A stretch of DNA of 39,723 bases from Vreelandella venusta. Its GTDB lineage: Bacteria > Pseudomonadota > Gammaproteobacteria > Pseudomonadales > Halomonadaceae. The DNA lies in the NCBI RefSeq assembly GCF_007989605.1, contig NZ_BJUL01000025.1:1-39723 (forward strand), in the 5' to 3' direction. The translations under genes were made by a program, and so were the position numbers. Of the stretch, positions 35,028 to 39,723 are shown piece by piece. The notes beneath the pieces were generated by a model that saw nothing but the letters and a program-made list of their open reading frames with translations, was not told where the DNA came from and made no database searches. The stretch's first letter is position 1; each line of letters begins with the position of its first letter.

Positions 35028-36698
35028 ATGACAGCAACATCAGCGTCACTACCCACATATTCCACCTTCCTAGAAGGCTTTACGGTTGACACCATGATTG
35101 CCAGGCTGGACGACCATCAGGATGGTTGCCTTAATGCCTTTGAGGCATGTTGTGGTCGTCATGTGCGCCAGGGGCGAGGCGATGTGCTGGCGCTCGTGCA
35201 GGAAGATATCAATGGACAAACCCATACGCTGACGTATGCAGAACTAGACGAGCAGAGTGGTAAGCTTGCTGGTTGGTTTAAGGCCCAAGGGCTTGGTGAA
35301 GGGGACCGTATTGCCTGCATGCTGCCGCGTTCAGCGGCGCTGTTAGTGGCGGTTCTTGCCACTTGGCGAATTGGTGCGGTCTATCAGCCGTTATTTACCG
35401 CGTTCGGCCCTGACGCGGTGGATTATCGTCTAGGGCGCGCTGACACCAAGCTGGTTATTACCGATCATGCTAATCGCTTCAAGTTTGATGGGCTAAGCCA
35501 ATGTCCACCTGTTTTGGCCGTCGGTGGGGCCACGAGCGAACACCCTAAAGATCATGATTGGCAGACTGCGTTGACGCATACGTCAATGAGTGAAAAGCCA
35601 CCTCGTCTTGCCCCTGAAAAACCTTTTCTTCAGATGTTTACGTCGGGCACGGTAGGCAAGCCAAAGGGAGTGGCTGTGCCGCTTTCCGGTATGACAGCGT
35701 TTGCTCTCTATATGGAACTGGCAGTCGATCTTCGCGACGATGATCGCTTTTGGAATATGGCTGACCCGGGTTGGGCATATGGGCTTTATTACGCGATTAC
35801 TGGGCCGCTGCTGCTCGGTGTTACCACGCACTTCTGCGAGGCAGGTTTCAGTGCAGAAGGTGCCTTGGCGTTCATGAAGCGCCATCATATTACTAACTTC
35901 GCCGCGGCGCCCACGGCGTATCGCTTAATGAAAGCGTCAGGACTGTTCGATGATGCCCATCAAACGCTAGAGCTTCGCGCGGCAAGCTCTGCAGGTGAGC
36001 CTCTAAACACAGAAGTAGTGACCTGGGTGGAGAAGTCGTTAGGTTGTCCGGTTATGGATCACTATGGGCAAACAGAAACCGGCATGACCTGTAATAACCA
36101 TCACTCCCTTGATCATCCTAAACATGTGGGAGCGATGGGCGTGCCAATGCCGGGCTACCGCTTGGTCATTTTGGATGCCGAATATAACGAACTGCCGCCT
36201 GGTGAGCCGGGGGTGCTTGCGGTAGATATCAAAAACTCACCCGCTCACTTCTTCCAAGGGTATACCTGGCAAGAAAAAGATCCCTTTGTGAACGGTTACT
36301 ACCTAACTGGCGATGTCGTTATCCGCAATGAAGACGGCTCGTTTCAGTTTGCCGGACGCGATGACGACATTATTACCACCGCAGGCTACCGGGTTGGCCC
36401 TACGGATGTTGAAAACAGTGTTATGACCCACCCAGCGGTTGCAGAATCGGCCGCGGTTGGCCAGCCAGACGAGATTCGTGGCGAGGTCATTAAATCTTAT
36501 ATCGTATTGCGTGATGGGTATCAGGCGAGTGAGGCACTTGCCGATGAGATCCGCCAGCAGGTGCGTGAGCGTCTGTCTACTCATGCGTTTCCCAGGGTTA
36601 TCGAATTCGTCGATGAACTGCCAAAAACGCCTAGCGGCAAGATTCAGCGCTTTAAACTTCGTGCCCAAGCGACTGAGCAAGCACGCAACGACAAATAA
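35028..36698 (+). CDS. AMP-binding acyl-CoA synthetase (acetyl/medium-chain, DmdB-like)
   Basis: An ANL-superfamily ligase of 556 residues: nucleotide motif FTSGTVGKPKG (204-214), DPGWAYGLYYAITGPLL (typical of the ACSM/AcsA-like group, unlike FadD), the DHYGQTETG motif, YLTGDVVIRNEDG, the hinge FAGRDDDIITTAGYRV, and the catalytic lysine in PKTPSGKIQRF. It activates acetate, propionate, medium-chain or related acids; methylmercaptopropionate ligases (DmdB) are in the same family. The start follows AGAG at about 8 nt. The next gene lies 16 nt downstream, so an operon with the SDR is likely. Confidence 0.88.
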   Translation: MTATSASLPTYSTFLEGFTVDTMIARLDDHQDGCLNAFEACCGRHVRQGRGDVLALVQEDINGQTHTLTYAELDEQSGKLAGWFKAQGLGEGDRIACMLPRSAALLVAVLATWRIGAVYQPLFTAFGPDAVDYRLGRADTKLVITDHANRFKFDGLSQCPPVLAVGGATSEHPKDHDWQTALTHTSMSEKPPRLAPEKPFLQMFTSGTVGKPKGVAVPLSGMTAFALYMELAVDLRDDDRFWNMADPGWAYGLYYAITGPLLLGVTTHFCEAGFSAEGALAFMKRHHITNFAAAPTAYRLMKASGLFDDAHQTLELRAASSAGEPLNTEVVTWVEKSLGCPVMDHYGQTETGMTCNNHHSLDHPKHVGAMGVPMPGYRLVILDAEYNELPPGEPGVLAVDIKNSPAHFFQGYTWQEKDPFVNGYYLTGDVVIRNEDGSFQFAGRDDDIITTAGYRVGPTDVENSVMTHPAVAESAAVGQPDEIRGEVIKSYIVLRDGYQASEALADEIRQQVRERLSTHAFPRVIEFVDELPKTPSGKIQRFKLRAQATEQARNDK

Positions 36699-36714
36699 TC
36701 AAAGGAAAGTTGAA

Positions 36715-37482
36715 ATGCAGGTGAAGGATTGTACGTTTTTAATTACTGGTGCAGCTTCAGGACTAGGTGCGGCTACAGCAGAGCGTCTAATAGCAGCCGG
36801 TGGAAGCGTTGTATTGTGTGACATGAATAATAGCGTGTTGGAGCATGCTAAACGCTTAGGTGATCGTGCAGTGGCCTGCATAGCTGATATCACCTCTGCC
36901 GAGCAAATGCAGCAGGCAATTGACGAAGCGATTGCATTGGGAGGCGAAAGCGGCCTTTCCGGTGTTATTCACTGTGCTGGGGTCGTTAGCGTGGCCAAAC
37001 TGGTTGATCGTAATGGCAATCCCGCAGACCTGGAAAGCTATGCAAAAACGATCAACATTAATTTAGTGGGTACGTTTAATGTGATGCGTTTGGCGGCAGC
37101 CGCCATGGCCAAAAATACTCCCAATGAGAGTGGTGAGCGGGGCGTAATTATTAATACGGCTTCTATCGCGGCATTCGATGGGCAGGTGGGGCAGTGTGCT
37201 TATAGTGCTTCGAAAGCTGGTGTGGTTGGCATGAGTTTGCCTGCTGCTAGAGAGCTATCACGCCATGCGATTCGCGTTATGGCGATTGCGCCTGGTGTTT
37301 TTGAAACGCCCATGATGAGTGAGATTCCTGATGAAGCTGCTCAGGCTTTAGCTGCTGCGGTGCCTTTCCCCAAGCGGTTGGGCAAGCCAGATGAGTTTGC
37401 TCAGCTGGCCGAGCAAATTATCACTAACCCAATGTTGAATGGTGAAGTGATTCGGCTGGATGGCGGCATTCGAATGCAGTAA
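36715..37482 (+). CDS. Short-chain dehydrogenase, 3-hydroxyacyl-CoA dehydrogenase type
   Basis: A 255-residue classical SDR. The nucleotide motif is TGAASGLG (11-18), and an acidic D36 in LCDMN indicates NAD preference. The catalytic set is N116-region, S150, Y163 and K167 ([15 protein letters not shown]). The [13 protein letters not shown] segment and the length resemble type II 3-hydroxyacyl-CoA dehydrogenases (HSD10-like), which act in isoleucine and fatty-acid catabolism. The ATG at 36715 is preceded by AAAGGAAAG; a longer open frame from 36439 overlaps the synthetase and is rejected. A strong terminator follows. Confidence 0.9.
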   Translation: MQVKDCTFLITGAASGLGAATAERLIAAGGSVVLCDMNNSVLEHAKRLGDRAVACIADITSAEQMQQAIDEAIALGGESGLSGVIHCAGVVSVAKLVDRNGNPADLESYAKTININLVGTFNVMRLAAAAMAKNTPNESGERGVIINTASIAAFDGQVGQCAYSASKAGVVGMSLPAARELSRHAIRVMAIAPGVFETPMMSEIPDEAAQALAAAVPFPKRLGKPDEFAQLAEQIITNPMLNGEVIRLDGGIRMQ

Positions 37483-37512
37483 ATAGGCTGGAAAATTAGT
37501 AGCGTCTAATAG

Positions 37513-37543
37513 CCTGCCAGCACTTTTGCTGGCAGGTTTTTTT
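37513..37543 (+). terminator. Terminator after the SDR gene
   Basis: CCTGCCAGC (37513-37521) and GCTGGCAGG (37528-37536) pair perfectly over 9 bp around ACTTTT, followed by seven T residues. Confidence 0.95.
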
Positions 37544-37644
37544 GTTTATAGATCAATTTTTTATCGGTTAGTCGACCAAAGTTGTAGCGGTTTTGGGTGT
37601 TATATTCAAACGACCGCTTGACTATGGTGCTGCTGCGCGCTAGT

Positions 37645-37664
37645 TTTCAAACATGTGTTTGAAA
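37645..37664. promoter_or_regulatory. Perfect PsrA-like palindrome upstream of the acyl-CoA dehydrogenase
   Basis: TTTCAAAC-ATGT-GTTTGAAA has perfect 8-bp arms and 4-nt spacing. It matches CAAAC-N4-GTTTG, the PsrA operator form as remembered. It lies 72 nt before the ATG and shares its pattern with the site upstream of fadD at 7980-7997. Confidence 0.7.
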
Positions 37665-37711
37665 GTGGCTTTTTTGAAATCCCAGCCGTACTAAACATGT
37701 AAGCCACTTTC
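37661..37711. repeat. 11-bp inverted repeat in the acyl-CoA dehydrogenase leader
   Basis: GAAAGTGGCTT (37661-37671) and AAGCCACTTTC (37701-37711) are exact complements, 29 nt apart. The left arm starts inside the PsrA-like palindrome. An AAACATGT copy of the operator core precedes the right arm. Confidence 0.7.
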
Positions 37712-37735
37712 AGCCCCCAGCTCAGGAGAAGTGAC

Positions 37736-39541
37736 ATGCCCAGCTATCAAGCCCCCTTACGTGATATGCGTTTCGTTATGGACGAAATGTTTGATTATCC
37801 CAGCCACTATGCAGCGCTGCCCTGTGGTGATGACGCGTCTCCAGACGTCGTGAATGCGATTCTTGAGGAGGGCGCACGCTTTGCTCGTGATGTGCTACTT
37901 CCGCTCAATCAAAGTGGTGATGAAGAGGGGTGTTTGTTAGAAGGTGGCGAAGTTAAAGCGCCGCAAGGTTTTAAAGAGGCCTATCAGCAATATGTTGAGG
38001 GCGGCTGGCCAAGCCTAGCAGCAGATCCTGAACAGGGCGGCCAAGGTCTTCCGCCCTCATTGGCGATGATGCTGTCTGAAATGATCTGCGCAACTAACTT
38101 AGCGTGGGGTATGTATCCAGGGCTTTCCCATGGTGCGGCCGATGCACTTCGGCACCATGGTACTGATGAGCAAAAGGAGACCTATCTTACCAAACTGGTT
38201 GAAGGCGTTTGGACGGGCACTATGTGTCTCACCGAGCCACACTGTGGTACTGATCTCGGGTTAATTAAGACGCGTGCGGTGCCTAATGAAAGTGGTGCCT
38301 ACTCCATTACGGGTACTAAGATCTTTATTTCTGCTGGCGACCATAATCTGGCAGAAAACATTGTACACCTCGTATTAGCCAAACTGCCCGGCGCTCCTGA
38401 GGGCTCGAAGGGTATTTCTCTATTTGTTGTACCTAAGTTTATGCCAGATGCTCAAGGCAATCCCGGCGATCGTAATGGCGTTTCCTGTGGCTCGCTCGAG
38501 CACAAAATGGGCATCCACGGTAATGCGACTTGTGTGATGAACTTTGATGGTGCGACGGGCTATTTAGTTGGAGCGCCCAACAAAGGCTTAGCGTGCATGT
38601 TCACTATGATGAATGCCGCACGTCTAGGTGTGGGCATTCAAGGTTTAGGCTTAATTGAAGCCAGTTTCCAAAACTCGCTCAGCTACGCTCGTGACCGGTT
38701 ACAAATGCGTGCTCTTTCTGGTGCTCAAGCTCCTGAGAAAGTAGCAGACCCGATTATTGTTCATCCGGACGTGCGCCGTATGCTGCTAACCCAGAAGGCG
38801 TTCGCCGAGGGTGGTCGCATGCTAGTGCTATATACCGCTCAAATGCTAGATATCGTTGAGCACGGTAAGCCCGGCGAAGAGAGAGAGCAGGCTGAAACTC
38901 TGCTTGGTCTATTAACGCCTATCGTGAAAGCGTTTCTCACTGAAGTTGGTTTTGAGTGCACCAATGAAGGCGTGCAGATTTTTGGTGGTCACGGCTTCAT
39001 TAAAGAGTGGGGAATGGAGCAGCTGGTGCGTGATGCGCGCATTACCCGTCTCTATGAAGGTACTACCGGCATTCAAGCGTTAGACCTGCTTGGCCGAAAG
39101 GTGTTGATGAGCCAGGGCGAATCGCTAAAAGTATTCACCAAAGAGATCCATAAGTTCTGTAAGGCGGAAGCTGATAACCCTGCTCTAAAAGAGTTTGTTG
39201 AGCCGCTAGCGAAGCTGAATGCTGAGTGGGGTGAGCTAACCATGGGCGTGGGTATGAAAGCCATGCAAGACCGTGAAGAAGTGGGGGCGGCTAGCGTCGA
39301 CTACCTCATGTACTCCGGCTATGTCACCTTGGCGTACCTTTTTGCCCGCGCAGCTAAGCAGTCGTTGGTGGAATTAGAGGGTGACGATAAGGCGTTTTAT
39401 GCGGCCAAGTTGAATACTGCTCGTTTCTATTACCAGCGCCTGCTGCCGCGTACTAAAGCACATGCTCAGATGATTCAAGCGGGGGCGGGAAGCCTTATGG
39501 CGATGTCGAGCGAAGATTTTGGCTTGGGCTTTGAGATTTAA
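37736..39541 (+). CDS. Acyl-CoA dehydrogenase, large (DmdC-like) type
   Basis: A flavoprotein of 601 residues, longer than classical medium-chain dehydrogenases (about 390) because of an N-terminal segment and a C-terminal helical domain (about 470-600). FAD and substrate motifs are TMCLTEPHCGTDLGLIKT, ITGTKIFISAGDH, EHKMGIHGNATCVMNF and the QIFGGHGFIKEWGMEQLVRDARI segment. The base is the Glu of LYEGTTGIQALDLLGRK. This architecture is shared by DmdC (3-methylmercaptopropionyl-CoA dehydrogenase) and long-chain acyl-CoA dehydrogenases of Pseudomonas. Substrate cannot be decided by eye. AGGAG precedes the ATG. A PsrA-like site implies fatty-acid control. Confidence 0.93.
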   Translation: MPSYQAPLRDMRFVMDEMFDYPSHYAALPCGDDASPDVVNAILEEGARFARDVLLPLNQSGDEEGCLLEGGEVKAPQGFKEAYQQYVEGGWPSLAADPEQGGQGLPPSLAMMLSEMICATNLAWGMYPGLSHGAADALRHHGTDEQKETYLTKLVEGVWTGTMCLTEPHCGTDLGLIKTRAVPNESGAYSITGTKIFISAGDHNLAENIVHLVLAKLPGAPEGSKGISLFVVPKFMPDAQGNPGDRNGVSCGSLEHKMGIHGNATCVMNFDGATGYLVGAPNKGLACMFTMMNAARLGVGIQGLGLIEASFQNSLSYARDRLQMRALSGAQAPEKVADPIIVHPDVRRMLLTQKAFAEGGRMLVLYTAQMLDIVEHGKPGEEREQAETLLGLLTPIVKAFLTEVGFECTNEGVQIFGGHGFIKEWGMEQLVRDARITRLYEGTTGIQALDLLGRKVLMSQGESLKVFTKEIHKFCKAEADNPALKEFVEPLAKLNAEWGELTMGVGMKAMQDREEVGAASVDYLMYSGYVTLAYLFARAAKQSLVELEGDDKAFYAAKLNTARFYYQRLLPRTKAHAQMIQAGAGSLMAMSSEDFGLGFEI

Positions 39542-39642
39542 GCTTTTGAGATTTAGCTCAACAGGAGTGGTTATTCTGCAAAAGCACATTCATCTGTAGG
39601 CTTAACTGAGCACTCTCTGGTCAGGGGACTGATCGGTGGTTT

Positions 39643-39683
39643 GCGGCAGGCTTGTTCTTAGAACAACACCTGCCGCTTTTTTA
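39643..39683 (+). terminator. Terminator of the acyl-CoA dehydrogenase gene
   Basis: GCGGCAGG (39643-39650) and CCTGCCGC (39669-39676) form the base stem. TTGTTC and GAACAA form an inner stem around TTA, separated by a small internal loop. TTTTTTATTT follows. The rest of the stretch 39542-39723 shows no gene. Confidence 0.9.
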
Positions 39684-39723
39684 TTTCAATTTATTTTCCA
39701 ATAGCCCTTGCCAAGACGGCAGC

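Noticed and set aside
36439..36714. Longer SDR frame starting inside the acyl-CoA synthetase
   Set aside because: The extra 92 residues overlap a conserved part of the synthetase; the ATG at 36715 has a proper ribosome-binding site and starts family sequence.

Overview
The window looks like chromosomal DNA of a halophilic gammaproteobacterium of the Halomonas/Vreelandella type. This is inferred from the protein families, from gene order and from moderate GC; I could not run a search. No rRNA, tRNA, insertion sequence, prophage or CRISPR array was recognised. Nearly all of it is ordinary, densely packed coding sequence.

Left part (1-9784): the 3' end of dnaX begins inside a pure GAGCCA repeat, followed by ybaB and recR in the classic DNA-maintenance order. 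Next come the RNase D gene rnd, ycgL, acpH and ycgN, tightly packed and ending at a terminator. A 55-codon minus-strand gene of unknown function lies behind a 16-bp palindrome, facing ycgN. Oligopeptidase B (ptrB, minus), a small membrane protein, a YafJ-type amidotransferase and fadD complete this part. fadD has a PsrA-like palindrome upstream.

Middle (9785-21039): the helicase gene hrpA, a thiolase-fold ketoacyl synthase of the FabH family, the lipoprotein gene mlaA, a receiver-PP2C phosphatase with a degenerate receiver, its STAS partner, and transaldolase on the opposite strand. The mlaA/phosphatase/STAS/tal order resembles a Pseudomonas block (from memory). Two membrane transporters follow: a Bcr/CflA-type MFS protein and a TauE/SafE-type permease.

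Phosphate and arsenic block (21040-32919): pstS and pstCAB each have their own Pho box, with a terminator between pstS and pstC. An arsenic cluster follows directly. A GAPDH-arsJ pair on the plus strand converges with a minus-strand arsH-acr3-arsC-CC-motif operon. A second, LMW-phosphatase-type arsenate reductase gene runs divergently from arsH and is followed after 8 nt by a chemoreceptor. Two near-identical ATATATG-T6-CRTATRT palindromes sit in front of the two ars promoters, but no arsR gene is present. Arsenate enters cells through phosphate transporters, so the pst/ars neighbourhood makes biological sense.

Right part (32958-39723): a fatty-acid or short-chain acyl catabolic cluster with thiolase (minus), a divergent TetR regulator, an acyl-CoA synthetase, an SDR-type hydroxyacyl-CoA dehydrogenase and a 601-residue acyl-CoA dehydrogenase. 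The dehydrogenase carries a perfect PsrA-like palindrome upstream, and the synthetase a LiuR-like one.

The least ordinary items are a chain of three 14-bp repeated mini-ORFs joined by ATGA overlaps that leads into acpH, the small TIWD-repeat protein, the receiver domain lacking its phospho-acceptor, and the link between arsenate reductase and chemoreceptor.
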